64,000 bases of DNA from the NCBI RefSeq assembly GCF_013410345.1, contig NZ_JACCFJ010000001.1, positions 5,597,501 to 5,661,500 on the forward strand, written 5' to 3'. Positions 44,377 to 52,960 of the stretch are shown here, piece after piece. This DNA is from Saccharopolyspora hordei. Its GTDB lineage: Bacteria; Actinomycetota; Actinomycetes; Mycobacteriales; Pseudonocardiaceae. A program made the position numbers and the translations under genes. How positions within the stretch are numbered: position 1 is the first letter of the stretch; each line of letters begins with the position of its first letter. The notes under the pieces are model-generated. The model made no database searches. It was not told the origin of the DNA and saw nothing but the letters and a program-made list of their open reading frames with translations.

Positions 44377-46128
44377 TCAGTAGCCGTCGTTGTCGGCGTA
44401 GGTGCCGAGCCAGCGGGCAGCGGTGGAGAACGGACCGGCCAGGCCGTGGCCCGGCTCGACCCCCTCCACCTCGGGCCCCAGCGCCATGACCTGCGCCTGC
44501 TGGTACAGCGGCAGCGCGACCCCGGCCCGCCACAGCACCGGCTCCACGACCGCCGACGCCTCGGCGAACGGCACCTGCCCGGTCAGCGCCGCGTCGATGG
44601 TCGGCTGCAGCAGCTCGTCGCAGAACCCGGCCGCGTTGTGCGGGAACGGCTGCTCGCCGTCCGAGGACGTGGCGGGGCAGCCGTACGCCGTGGCCATCGT
44701 CGCGGCCGGGTCACCGCCCGCCGGCCGCGGCGCGATCGCCATGTCCACCGAGGCCGCGCCGCCGGAGTCCCCGGACTTCGGGTTGGCCGCCAGCATCTCG
44801 CCGAAGAGCTGGTCCCCGGTCGGTGTCACGACCGTCGCCTGGATCCCCTGCTCCCGCAGCTGCCGCGCCGCCTCCTCCGCGACGCGGATGTAGGACTCGC
44901 GCTCGAAGGGCGCGGCGATGACCAGGTTCAGCGGCCTGCCGTCGCGCATCCAGGTGTCGCCGCTGCGGTGGTAGCCGGCGCGCTCCAGCAGCGCGCTGAC
45001 CCGCGCCGGGTCGGGCCCGGCCGGGAACGCACCGGCCGGTTCCGTCGGCACGTAGCCGGGCTCGGACGGCGCCAGCACCTGGGCGTGCGACTGCAGCTGC
45101 TCGGCCGGGCCACCGCCGGTGCCCGCCTCGATGAGCGCCGGCCGGTCGAGCGCCGCGAGGACCGCCTGCCGCGCCTGGACGTCGGCCAGCGCGCGGCTGT
45201 CCGGGCGGACCAGCACCTCCACGGTCGCCGGCCGCGGCACGGTGACCAGCTGCACGGAGTCACCGAGGTCGCGCAGCGCCTGCATGGTCCCGGTGTCCGC
45301 GCCGAACACCGCCAGGTGGCTGTCCCCGCTGCGCAGCGCCTCGACCTGGCGGGCCTTGTCGATCGCGCGCAGCACGATGCGGTCGGACCGCGCGGGCGGG
45401 CCCCAGTACCGGTCGTTGCGCTCCAGGACGATCTCGCCGCGGTCGAGGTCGACCTGCCGGATCGCGAACGGCCCGCCCGAGGCCGGGTAGCCGTCGTCCA
45501 GCACCGTCGACCAGCCCCGGGGCGCGTCCCGCAGCAGGTGCGCGGGCAGCAGGTTGGTGAACAGCGTCTGCCAGCCGGGGTAGGGCGTGGCGAAGGTGAC
45601 GTCGACGGTCTTGCCGCCCTGGCGCGAGGCGACGTCGTCGATCAGCTGGTAGCCCGCCGCGTCGGCCACGCCGGGCTGCGAACGCAGCTGCTGCCACAGG
45701 TAGACGAAGTCCTCGGCGGCGATCGGCGCGCCGTCGGACCAGTTCGCCTCGCGGCGGATCCGGTACCGGACGGTGAACTTCTCCCGGTCCGGCACCACCT
45801 CCGCCGACTCCATCAGCGTGGTGTCCAGCTGCAACCGCCCGTCCGGGCCGGGCCGGTGCACCGACGGCAGCATCAGGCTGGCCAGCGCCGAGCTGGTCGG
45901 CGAGAGGTCGGCGAGGGTGTGCGGGTTGAACCCGCCCTCCAGCTCGTCGACCCCGACGACGACCTCGACCGGCATCGGCTGCGTCGGCGGCGCGGTGGTC
46001 GTCGGGGGCGGTGGCGTCGGGCGCTCGACCAGCGGCGGTGGTGGCGCGTTGGTGCAGGCCGCCACCACGCTCACGACCGTCACCAGCAGGGAGACCGCAG
46101 CCAGTGGGCGGCGTCGACCCTGGGACAC
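44377..46128 (-). CDS. lpqW: Family 5 extracellular solute-binding lipoprotein (LpqW-like)
   Basis: 583 residues. Lipobox VTVVSVVAACTN (Cys about residue 24) after a basic start; then a peptide/nickel-type binding-protein fold (FTVRYRIRREANWSDGAPI, GGPFAIRQVDLDRGEIVLERN, PFSTAARWLGTYADNDGY). LpqW in mycobacteria affects PIM/LAM branching rather than transport. Between mshB and typA as in M. tuberculosis. GTG 46128 has GGGGAGG six bases upstream. No permease gene is adjacent, which fits LpqW. Confidence 0.85.
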   Translation of the reverse strand: MSQGRRRPLAAVSLLVTVVSVVAACTNAPPPPLVERPTPPPPTTTAPPTQPMPVEVVVGVDELEGGFNPHTLADLSPTSSALASLMLPSVHRPGPDGRLQLDTTLMESAEVVPDREKFTVRYRIRREANWSDGAPIAAEDFVYLWQQLRSQPGVADAAGYQLIDDVASRQGGKTVDVTFATPYPGWQTLFTNLLPAHLLRDAPRGWSTVLDDGYPASGGPFAIRQVDLDRGEIVLERNDRYWGPPARSDRIVLRAIDKARQVEALRSGDSHLAVFGADTGTMQALRDLGDSVQLVTVPRPATVEVLVRPDSRALADVQARQAVLAALDRPALIEAGTGGGPAEQLQSHAQVLAPSEPGYVPTEPAGAFPAGPDPARVSALLERAGYHRSGDTWMRDGRPLNLVIAAPFERESYIRVAEEAARQLREQGIQATVVTPTGDQLFGEMLAANPKSGDSGGAASVDMAIAPRPAGGDPAATMATAYGCPATSSDGEQPFPHNAAGFCDELLQPTIDAALTGQVPFAEASAVVEPVLWRAGVALPLYQQAQVMALGPEVEGVEPGHGLAGPFSTAARWLGTYADNDGY

Positions 46129-46269
46129 GCCGAACCTCCCCTCATGTCGGATCCCCCCGATCCGCCCCGACCCCCGGGGCGTCTCACCACGTGCGGAAGA
46201 CGCGCGAGAGCCCTCCATGGTTCCTGCCGCCGCCCGCGCGACCGCCACCGGGGTCGAGCCCCGTGTGCT

Positions 46270-46367
46270 GGGCACCGGCCCCACCGGCCGGTGAGGCGGC
46301 GGTGCCCGGCCCCCGCGAGGACACCGTGAACCGCCCGCCGACCGCTGGTCAGCGGCCGGTGGGGCGG
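46270..46367 (-). terminator. Tandem hairpins downstream of typA
   Basis: Hairpin 46331-46367 (CCGCCC ... CCGCTG-GT-CAGCGG ... GGGCGG) and hairpin 46270-46307 (GGGCACCG ... CGGTGCCC with inner CACCGGCCGGTG). They follow the typA stop and precede lpqW, both on the minus strand. Confidence 0.55.
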
Positions 46368-46371
46368 GGTG

Positions 46372-48288
46372 TCACGCGTTGTTGTCGCGCGCCTTGGCCC
46401 GGGCCCGCTCACGGGCGCGGGTGGTGCCGTCGAGGATCACCTTGCGCACCCGGATCGCCTCCGGGCCGACCTCGACGCACTCGTCGGCGGCGCAGAACTC
46501 CAGGGCCTCCTCCAGCCCCAGGGTGCGCGGCTTGGCCAGCCGTTCCAGCTCGTCCGCGGTGGACGAGCGCATGTTGGTGAGCTTCTTCTCCTTGGTGATG
46601 TTCACGTCGAGGTCCTCGGCGCGCGGGTTCTCCCCGACCACCATGCCCTCGTAGACCTCGCTGCCGGGCTCCACGAAGAAGCTGCCGCGGTCGGCCAGCT
46701 GCAGCAGCGCGTAGGTGGTCGCCGAGCCCGACCGGTCGGCCACCAGCGACCCGGTGTGCCGGGTGCGCAGCTCGCCCACCCACGGGAAGTAGCCCTCGAA
46801 GACGTGGTTGGCGATGCCGGTGCCGCGGGTCTCGGTGAGGAACTCGGTGCGGAAGCCGATCAGCCCGCGCGAGGGCACCACGTACTCCAGCTTGATGCGC
46901 CCGGTGCCGTGGCCGTCCATGGTCTCCATCCGGCCCTTGCGCGCGGCCAGCAGCTGGGTGATCGCGCCGAGGTGCTCCTCCGGCGCGTCGATGGTCAGCC
47001 GCTCGAACGGCTCGCACAGCTGCCCGTCGATGGTGCGGGTGACCACCTGCGGCTTGCCCACGGTGAGCTCGAAGCCCTCCCGCCGCATGGTCTCCACCAG
47101 CACCGCCAGGGCCAGCTCACCGCGCCCCTGCACCTCCCAGGTGTCCGGGCGCTCGGTCGGCAGCACCTTCATGCTGACGTTGCCGATGAGCTCGGCGTCC
47201 AGCCGGTTCTTCACCAGCCGAGCGGTGATCTTGGTGCCGCCGTTGCGGCCGGTCAGCGGCGAGGTGTTCACGCCGATGGTCATCGAGATCGCCGGGTCGT
47301 CGACGGTGATCCGCGGCAGCGGCTGCGGGTCGTCCGGGTCGGCGATGGTGTCGCCGATGGTGATCTCCGGGATGCCCGCGATGGCGACCAGGTCGCCCGC
47401 GGAGGCCTCCGCGCACGGCACCCGGTCGAGGTTCTCGGTGATGAGCAGCTCGGAGAGCCGGACCTTCTCCACCGTGCCGTCGGCCCGGCACCACCCGACG
47501 GTCTGACCCTTGCGCAGGGTGCCGGAGTGGATGCGGCACAGCGCGATGCGGCCGAGGAACGACGAGGCGTCCAGGTTGGTCACCAGCGCGCGCAACGGGG
47601 CCTCGACGTCGGCGACCGGCGCGGGCACGTGCTCGAGCAGCACGTCGAACAGCGCGGTGAGGTCCTCCTCGGCGGGCAGCTCGCCGTCGGTCGGCTGGGC
47701 CAGGGACGCGCGACCGGCGCGGGCGGAGGCGTAGACGACCGGCAGGTCCAGGATCGCGTCCATGTCGAGCTCGACCTCGCCGTCGAGCTCGCTGGCCAGC
47801 TCCAGCAGCAGGTCGTGGGTCTCCTCGACGACCTCGGCGCAGCGGGCGTCCGGGCGGTCCACCTTGTTCACCACGAGGATCACCGGCAGCCCGGCGGCCA
47901 GCGTCTTGCGCAGCACGAACCGGGTCTGCGGCAGCGGGCCCTCGCTGGCGTCGACGAGCAGCAGCACGCCGTCGACCATGGACAGCGCGCGCTCCACCTC
48001 ACCGCCGAAGTCGGCGTGACCGGGGGTGTCGACCACGTTGATGGTCACCGGACCGGAACCGGTCTCCCGGCGGATCGCGGTGTTCTTGGCCAGGATGGTG
48101 ATGCCCTTCTCCCGCTCCAGGTCGTTGGAGTCCATGACCCGGTCGACCAGCTCGGCTCGTTCGGAGAAGGCGCCGGACTGGCGCAGCATGGCGTCCACCA
48201 AGGTGGTCTTGCCGTGGTCGACGTGCGCGACGATCGCGACGTTGCGGAGATCGCTGCGGGCGGGGGCGGCGACGCTGGTGGCGGACAC
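46372..48288 (-). CDS. typA: Translational GTPase TypA/BipA
   Basis: A 638-residue ribosome-associated GTPase. GTP motifs: AHVDHGKTT (G1), GITI (G2), DTPGHADFG (G3) and NKVD (G4); EF-G-like domains and the BipA-specific C-terminal domain follow. Acts in ribosome assembly and stress. The GTG at 48288 follows GGAG by about ten bases. The basic tail ([15 protein letters not shown]) is actinobacterial. Next to lpqW as Rv1165-Rv1166. Confidence 0.95.
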   Translation of the reverse strand: MSATSVAAPARSDLRNVAIVAHVDHGKTTLVDAMLRQSGAFSERAELVDRVMDSNDLEREKGITILAKNTAIRRETGSGPVTINVVDTPGHADFGGEVERALSMVDGVLLLVDASEGPLPQTRFVLRKTLAAGLPVILVVNKVDRPDARCAEVVEETHDLLLELASELDGEVELDMDAILDLPVVYASARAGRASLAQPTDGELPAEEDLTALFDVLLEHVPAPVADVEAPLRALVTNLDASSFLGRIALCRIHSGTLRKGQTVGWCRADGTVEKVRLSELLITENLDRVPCAEASAGDLVAIAGIPEITIGDTIADPDDPQPLPRITVDDPAISMTIGVNTSPLTGRNGGTKITARLVKNRLDAELIGNVSMKVLPTERPDTWEVQGRGELALAVLVETMRREGFELTVGKPQVVTRTIDGQLCEPFERLTIDAPEEHLGAITQLLAARKGRMETMDGHGTGRIKLEYVVPSRGLIGFRTEFLTETRGTGIANHVFEGYFPWVGELRTRHTGSLVADRSGSATTYALLQLADRGSFFVEPGSEVYEGMVVGENPRAEDLDVNITKEKKLTNMRSSTADELERLAKPRTLGLEEALEFCAADECVEVGPEAIRVRKVILDGTTRARERARAKARDNNA

Positions 48289-48653
48289 GCGGGTACTCCA
48301 TGGCTCGGCGCGGAAAGCGGGCACGCGGCGGTTCGTCGACTGCGGGCCGGGTGCGGGTGCTGGCGCTGCGCGCCACGGGCGCGCGCTGTCACCTGGTCCT
48401 GGTGCCCGGTGGGGCACTTGCCGCGGCTCCACCGCGCCGCTGCTGCGGAGCTGTTTTCCGGTCGGCGCCCCACCGGCGGTGGGACGCGTGCGTCGACGCG
48501 CGGCTCGGTCCAGCGTAGTGCAACGCTGCGCGGGTCCGGCCGCCGCGTGCTCAGCGCAACACCCGGGACCCGGGAGCAACATCATGTTCGCCCGAACGGG
48601 TTAGGTTCGCCTACCCTGAGCGGCGACCCCGTCTCCGCGTGGGAAGAAGCACC
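48289..48653. other. 365-bp divergent intergenic region typA / small Cys-rich gene
   Basis: No gene that I can support. It holds the typA upstream region and, at 48601-48619, an iron-box-like sequence. Short frames crossing it are Arg/Gly/Ala-rich shadows. Confidence 0.5.
48601..48619 (+). promoter_or_regulatory. Candidate iron box (IdeR/DmdR) upstream of the small Cys-rich gene
   Basis: TTAGGTTCGCCTACCCTGA matches 15 of 19 positions of TTAGGTTAGGCTAACCTAA. It ends 34 bases before the GTG at 48654, a repressing position. The match is mine by eye. Confidence 0.5.
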
Positions 48654-48836
48654 GTGGGCAAAGGCACCATCAAGGTCAAGAAGAAGTGCTGCCATTCGAA
48701 GCCGCCGTGCGGGAGCTGCCCGATCGTGGCCCTGCGCAACCTGCTCCGCGAAGCCAAGGCGGAAGAGGTCAAGAAAGCGAAGAAGAAGGCGAAGAAGAAA
48801 GCGGCCGAGAAGGACGAGGAGAAGAGCGCGGGTTGA
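48654..48836 (+). CDS. Tiny Cys- and Lys-rich protein
   Basis: 60 residues: VGKGTIKVKKKCCHSKPPC, then GSCPIVALRNLLREA, then a long Lys/Glu/Ala tail. CC-x5-C-x2-C gives four cysteines in ten residues, a likely metal site; the tail could be a helix or bind nucleic acid. The ribosome site GGAAGAAG supports GTG 48654 (GTG 48639 is the alternative). Function unknown to me. Short proteins of this type occur in other actinomycetes (recalled). Confidence 0.7.
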   Translation: MGKGTIKVKKKCCHSKPPCGSCPIVALRNLLREAKAEEVKKAKKKAKKKAAEKDEEKSAG

Positions 48837-48879
48837 TCTCGCCACGGCGCCCGCCGTGGTCGTGGACCGGTTTTTCACA

Positions 48880-49191
48880 TCACCTGTGGGCGGCCGGCAT
48901 GAGCGGATCGGCGTACTTGGCCAACTCCGGGACCGTGCGCAGCGCGTGGAACTCGATCACCTCGTAGCGGACCAGCTTGTGCAGGGCGAACGGGTCCGTC
49001 GCGAGGATCGCGTCGAGGCGTCCGCGGGCCATCGCGCGAGCGATGATCACCGCCCCGCTGCGGGGGTGTCGGTGACCCGCGGCTATGAAATCGCCGGCGT
49101 CGTAGTGCCGGCTCACCCATTCGTAATGATCGACCAGATACGCGTCGATGTCCGATTCCGGCGCGGTGTAGTGCAGCAGAACGACGAACAT
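48880..49191 (-). CDS. YCII-related protein
   Basis: 103 residues with the YCII ferredoxin-like fold: HYEWVSRHYDAGDFIAAG near the start of the core and ATDPFALHKLVRYEVIEF at the end. His and Asp suit the proposed active site of the family; no reaction is certain. ATG 49191 is leaderless (TACCGT, complement 49198-49203), sharing a 47-bp promoter region with the divergent trpS leader. Confidence 0.85.
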   Translation of the reverse strand: MFVVLLHYTAPESDIDAYLVDHYEWVSRHYDAGDFIAAGHRHPRSGAVIIARAMARGRLDAILATDPFALHKLVRYEVIEFHALRTVPELAKYADPLMPAAHR

Positions 49192-49213
49192 GGCCCCACG
49201 GTAGCTCTTCCGC

Positions 49214-49244
49214 TTGACCGCTGCGGATCAAAGAGCGGTAGCAT
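49214..49244 (+). promoter_or_regulatory. trpS leader promoter
   Basis: TTGACC (49214-49219), 19 bases, TAGCAT (49239-49244); the transcript would start at about 49251, exactly at the leader-peptide GTG. Confidence 0.55.
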
Positions 49245-49250
49245 CGAACC

Positions 49251-49313
49251 GTGCGCGCATTCTCGAACAACTGGTGGGCCGCCTCCGGGCGGCCCCGCGA
49301 CGCAGCGCACTGA
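49251..49313 (+). CDS. trpS leader peptide with tandem Trp codons
   Basis: A 20-codon ORF reading MRAFSNNWWAASGRPRDAAH then TGA. Codons 8 and 9 (49272-49277) are TGG TGG in a peptide this short, and it is followed by alternative hairpins ahead of trpS. This is the layout of ribosome-mediated transcription attenuation. It appears leaderless. Confidence 0.8.
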   Translation: MRAFSNNWWAASGRPRDAAH

Positions 49314-49348
49314 CGCACAGCACATCGGCCGTCCGACCGGGCGGCCGA
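49276..49348 (+). promoter_or_regulatory. trpS attenuator: 1:2, 2:3 and 3:4 hairpins
   Basis: Hairpin 1:2 is GGGCCGCC (49276-49283) with GGCGGCCC (49288-49295). Hairpin 3:4 is TCGGCCGTCC (49325-49334) with GGGCGGCCGA (49339-49348, one G-U pair): the terminator. Segment 2, GGGCGGCC (49287-49294), can instead pair with GGCCGTCC (49327-49334), giving the antiterminator that forms if ribosomes stall on Trp codons. Confidence 0.75.
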
Positions 49349-49396
49349 GCAGTGCCAGGTCGCTCCCGGCGGCGGCGCCGACCACAGGAGAGCCCC

Positions 49397-50362
49397 ATGA
49401 CCCGCCTGTCCGGGATCACCCCGTCCGGCCACGTCCAACTCGGCAACTACCTCGGCGCCGTCCGGCGGTGGGCTGCCGAGCGCGAACCGTCGGACCTGTT
49501 CTTCGTCTCCGACCTGCACGCCATGACCACGCCGCACAACCCGCAGCGGCTGCGTTCCCTCACCCGCGAGCAGTTCGCCGTGCTGCTCGCGGCGGGCATC
49601 GACCCGGACTCGCTGTTCGTCCAGTCCGACCTGGCCGGTGAGCTGGGCGCGCTGAACTGGATCCTCGAGTGCACCTGCTCGTACGGCGAAGCCTCCCGGA
49701 TGGTCCAGTTCAAGGAGCGGGGCGCCGGCAAGGACGGCTCGCGGGTCGGCCTGCTGACCTACCCGGTGCTGATGGCCGCGGACATCCTGCTGCAGGGCGC
49801 CGACGAGGTGCCGGTGGGCAGCGACCAGGACCAGCACGTGGAGCTGGCGCGCACGCTGGCCCGCCGGTTCAACGCGCAGTACGGCCAGGTGTTCACCGTC
49901 CCGCGGGCCGTGGTGCCGAGGACCGCGGCGCGGGTGCGCGACCTGGCCGATCCGGGCCGCAAGATGGAGAAGTCGAACACGCAGTCGCCCGGCGTGGTCT
50001 TCGTGCTCGACGAGCCCGACGTGGTCCGCCGCAAGTTCCGGCGGGCCACCACCGACGGGCTCGACCGGGTCCGCTTCGACCCGGACGAGCAGCCCGGGGT
50101 GGCGAACCTGCTGGAGGTGCTGGCCGCCTGCACCGGGGCCAGCCCGTACACCGCGGCCGGCTCGGTGAGCACCTACGCGGAGCTGAAGGACGTGGTGGCG
50201 GAGGCGGTGATCGAGGAACTGCGACCGCTGCGCGAGCGCACGCTGGAGCTGCTGGACGACCCGGCGGAGCTGGAGCGCGTGCGGATGCACGGCGCCAAGC
50301 GCGCGGCCGACCGGGCCCGGCCGCGCCTGCAAGCCGCCTTCCGCGTCACCGGGCTGCGCTGA
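49397..50362 (+). CDS. trpS: Tryptophanyl-tRNA synthetase (attenuator-controlled)
   Basis: A 321-residue class I synthetase charging tRNA-Trp. The HIGH-type signature is TPSGHVQLGNYLGAVRRW; the KMSKS-type loop is GRKMEKSNTQSPG. DLHAMTTPHNP and GSDQDQHVELART are also typical. The attenuated leader and this sequence type resemble the auxiliary, indolmycin-resistant TrpRS1 of Streptomyces, but the type cannot be proven here. ATG 49397 has AGGAGAG upstream. Confidence 0.9.
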   Translation: MTRLSGITPSGHVQLGNYLGAVRRWAAEREPSDLFFVSDLHAMTTPHNPQRLRSLTREQFAVLLAAGIDPDSLFVQSDLAGELGALNWILECTCSYGEASRMVQFKERGAGKDGSRVGLLTYPVLMAADILLQGADEVPVGSDQDQHVELARTLARRFNAQYGQVFTVPRAVVPRTAARVRDLADPGRKMEKSNTQSPGVVFVLDEPDVVRRKFRRATTDGLDRVRFDPDEQPGVANLLEVLAACTGASPYTAAGSVSTYAELKDVVAEAVIEELRPLRERTLELLDDPAELERVRMHGAKRAADRARPRLQAAFRVTGLR

Positions 50363-50374
50363 CCCACGCCGCGA

Positions 50375-50399
50375 GCCCCTCCGTGCCACACGGAGGGGG
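50375..50399 (+). terminator. Hairpin after trpS
   Basis: CCCCTCCGTG (50376-50385) with CACGGAGGGG (50389-50398), about 13 bases after the stop. Confidence 0.7.
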
Positions 50400-50589
50400 C
50401 ATCCACTGGCCCGTTCGTTCACCAGTTCGAGCGGTAATCCTTGCGAACACGTGATCGACGCCCGGACCCTGGACCGCGTGATCGTCCGCATCGTCGCGAG
50501 GAGGGAACCCGTGCGCGCACTCGACCCGACCAGCAGCTCCCGGACCGAGCCCGCGGGACGCACGCCGCGGCCGACCGGACCGTTCCCGA

Positions 50590-51483
50590 CTACCGGCCCC
50601 GCTCGTCCGGGGCTGCCTGCTGCGCCCGCCAGGAGTCGGCCAGCAGCTCGCGGAGGGAGTGGACCAGGACCCGGTCGGCGTCCAACCAGTCGAGGTCGGC
50701 GAGCTCCTCCGCGGCGACCCAGCGGACCTCGTGGTGCTCCACGGCCCTCGGCACCGCCGTCGGGTCGACGAGCTCGGCCGCGTGGATGCGCAGCAGCATC
50801 CCGTTGCTGAGCGGGACGTCGGTGCCGATCCGGCCGGTGGGGCGCACGTCGACGGCGAGCTCTTCCCGGCACTCCCGGACGACCGCCGCCGGCTCGTCCT
50901 CACCGGGCTCCACGCGCCCGCCGGGCAGTTCCCACCGCCCGGCGTCCGGCGCGGGGTAGCTGCGCCGCTGCGCGAGCAACCGTCCCTTGTGGACGATGGC
51001 AGCGCCGACGACGACCGGCCTGCTCGCCCAGGACTCGGCGAGCTGGCGCACCGCGGCGATCCGCACCGCCAGCACGTTCAGCACGAAGCGGCGGCCGATC
51101 GCGACGTCGGCCAGCCGCCCCAGCGGCCCGAACGGGGTCGTCCAGTGGACCGAGTCGGTCAGCAGCGTCCGGGGCCCGGCCTCGGCGAGCACCGACTCGT
51201 GCCGCAGCTCCGGCAGCAGGCCGGAGACCAGCACGGTGCTCATCGCGTCGGCGTCGGCGCGCACGATCCGAGTGGTCAGATCGATCGGGAGGCGGGCGAT
51301 CCTCGTGTGGAAGACGACCTCATCACCGGGCACGAGCAGGGCGGCGGGGCGCGTGGCGGCGTGGCCGTGGATCCCGAGCTCCGCGAGGCCGACCTCGGCG
51401 GTCCTGGTGTGCCGCAGTGCGGCCCCCACCGTGGCGACGGGGGCCTGGATCAGTCCGGTGCTCCGCAGAACCGACACGTGCAC
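50590..51483 (-). CDS. SRPBCC-Nudix fusion protein
   Basis: 297 residues. The N-terminal ~150 residues look like an SRPBCC ligand domain (starts VLRSTGLIQAPVATVGAALR; ends with a long helix before LAESWASRP). The C-terminal half is a Nudix domain of MutT type with a full box (GGRVEPGEDEPAAVVRECREE then L) preceded by AQRRSYPAPDAGRWELPG. So it may sanitise oxidised nucleotides, with an unknown ligand bound by the first half. GTG 51483 or GTG 51477 can be the start. Fusion appears genuine: no frame break between the halves. The 190 bases on its 3' side, before the trpS terminator, hold no supported gene. Confidence 0.8.
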   Translation of the reverse strand: MHVSVLRSTGLIQAPVATVGAALRHTRTAEVGLAELGIHGHAATRPAALLVPGDEVVFHTRIARLPIDLTTRIVRADADAMSTVLVSGLLPELRHESVLAEAGPRTLLTDSVHWTTPFGPLGRLADVAIGRRFVLNVLAVRIAAVRQLAESWASRPVVVGAAIVHKGRLLAQRRSYPAPDAGRWELPGGRVEPGEDEPAAVVRECREELAVDVRPTGRIGTDVPLSNGMLLRIHAAELVDPTAVPRAVEHHEVRWVAAEELADLDWLDADRVLVHSLRELLADSWRAQQAAPDERGR

Positions 51484-51595
51484 ACATCTTGCCCGACCCG
51501 GTCCGGCCGACCAGGACCGCCTCTCCTCGCCCCGGCACGACGGCGGTCTCGCTCCTGCTCGTCGCGGCCGACCGGCACGGTCGGGCCGGCGCGGG

Positions 51596-52960
51596 TCAAC
51601 TCAGCGGCTGGTGCCTCGGCCAGCGCACCTCGATCCGCGCACCGCCTTCCGGCGACGCCGCGGCACGGACCGTGCCGCCCCGGCGGCGCACCGCGTCGGC
51701 CACGAGCGCCAGGCCGAGCCCGGCACCACCGGTGCTGCGCGCGCGGTCCGGTTCGACGCGGTAGAAGCGGTCGAACACCCGCACGCGGTGCTCCTCCGGG
51801 ATCCCCGGCCCGTCGTCGTCGACCACCAACCACACCCACCCCGCACCGGAGGCGCCCATGCCGTCGGCGAACACCGACACCCGCACCACGGTCCGCGTGT
51901 AGCGCAGCGCGTTGCCGACGACGTTGTCCAGCACCGCCGACACCTCGGCCGGGTCGGCGAGCACGAGCACCGGCGCGCTCGGCACCTCGACCGCGATCGG
52001 CGGGCCGCCCGGCGGTGCGAGCCGGTCCGCGGCCGCCCGGGCGGCGGAGCCGACGTCGACCGGCTGTCCCGGTGGTCCCGTCCCGCGCTCGGCCCGGGCC
52101 AGGGCGAGCAGGCTCTCCACCAGCGCGGACAACCGCTGCGCTTCGCCGGCGATGTCCTGCAGGGTCTCCTGGGCGAGGTGCGGGTCCGGGTGCACCACGG
52201 CGACCTCGGCCTGCGCGCGGATCGAGGCGACCGGGTTGCGCAGCTCGTGGGCGGCGTCGCCGGTGAACCGGCGCAGCCGCTCGGTGTCCGCGTCGCGCCG
52301 GGCGAGCATCGTGTTGAGCTCCTGGGCCAGGGCGCGGATCTCGTCGGCGGCCTCCGGGACCGGCAGCCGCTCGCCCTCCGGGAGCTCGGCGGCAGCCAGG
52401 CGCATCCGCTCCACCGGACGGAGCGCGCGGCGCACCACCAGCCAGGTGGCCAGCCAGACGAGCCCGGCGGCGAGGATCGAGCCGAAGCCCAGCAGCCGCC
52501 CGGTCTTGCCCGCCGCGTCGACGAACCCGACCAGCCGGGCGCCGGTGGCCACGAGCAGCGGCTGGCCGTCCGGGGACGGCACGACGACGGCGCGCCAGCG
52601 GTGCAGCTCGGTCGGCGGGTCGAGGTCGAGCACCCCGCTGCCCGCGCGCAGCTGCTCGACCTGCCAGTACGGGAAGCCGGGCGCGGGCAGGCCGTCCAGC
52701 GGCTGCCCGGAGACGTCGAGCACGCGGACGTCCGGCCGGGCCACCGTCGCCGGCGGACTCCCCTGCTCGAGCTGGTGCGCGGTCGCGGTCGCGGTGCGCT
52801 GCAGGTCGGCGTCCACCGACTCGATGAGCAGCCAGCCGACGACGCTGGTGCTGGCGTGCGCGATCACGCCGAGCCCGATGAGCGCGACGGCGGCCGCGAC
52901 CAGGCTGGTGCGGAACTGGATGGTGCGGCGCCGCCACCACCGCCGCAGGCGACCGGTCAT
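51596..52960 (-). CDS. mprB: Two-component sensor histidine kinase (MprB-like)
   Basis: 454 residues. Two membrane helices (about 19-45 and 157-176) flank an outer loop of about 110 residues; then HAMP (177-228), the phospho-acceptor box GDAAHELRNPVASIRAQ with His238, and the ATPase boxes NVVGNALRYTRT (N), DDGPGIPEEH (G1), GGAGLGLALV (G2). The ATG overlaps the regulator stop (ATGA). The link to MprB rests on the shared TCTCAG sites at sigE; the symbol is an inference. Confidence 0.85.
   Translation of the reverse strand: MTGRLRRWWRRRTIQFRTSLVAAAVALIGLGVIAHASTSVVGWLLIESVDADLQRTATATAHQLEQGSPPATVARPDVRVLDVSGQPLDGLPAPGFPYWQVEQLRAGSGVLDLDPPTELHRWRAVVVPSPDGQPLLVATGARLVGFVDAAGKTGRLLGFGSILAAGLVWLATWLVVRRALRPVERMRLAAAELPEGERLPVPEAADEIRALAQELNTMLARRDADTERLRRFTGDAAHELRNPVASIRAQAEVAVVHPDPHLAQETLQDIAGEAQRLSALVESLLALARAERGTGPPGQPVDVGSAARAAADRLAPPGGPPIAVEVPSAPVLVLADPAEVSAVLDNVVGNALRYTRTVVRVSVFADGMGASGAGWVWLVVDDDGPGIPEEHRVRVFDRFYRVEPDRARSTGGAGLGLALVADAVRRRGGTVRAAASPEGGARIEVRWPRHQPLS

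Noticed and set aside
50511-50810. ORF with a good GAGGAGGG ribosome site after trpS
   Set aside because: Most of it is antisense to the Nudix domain and the product is Arg/Pro/Ser-rich without any motif. The ribosome site is probably chance.
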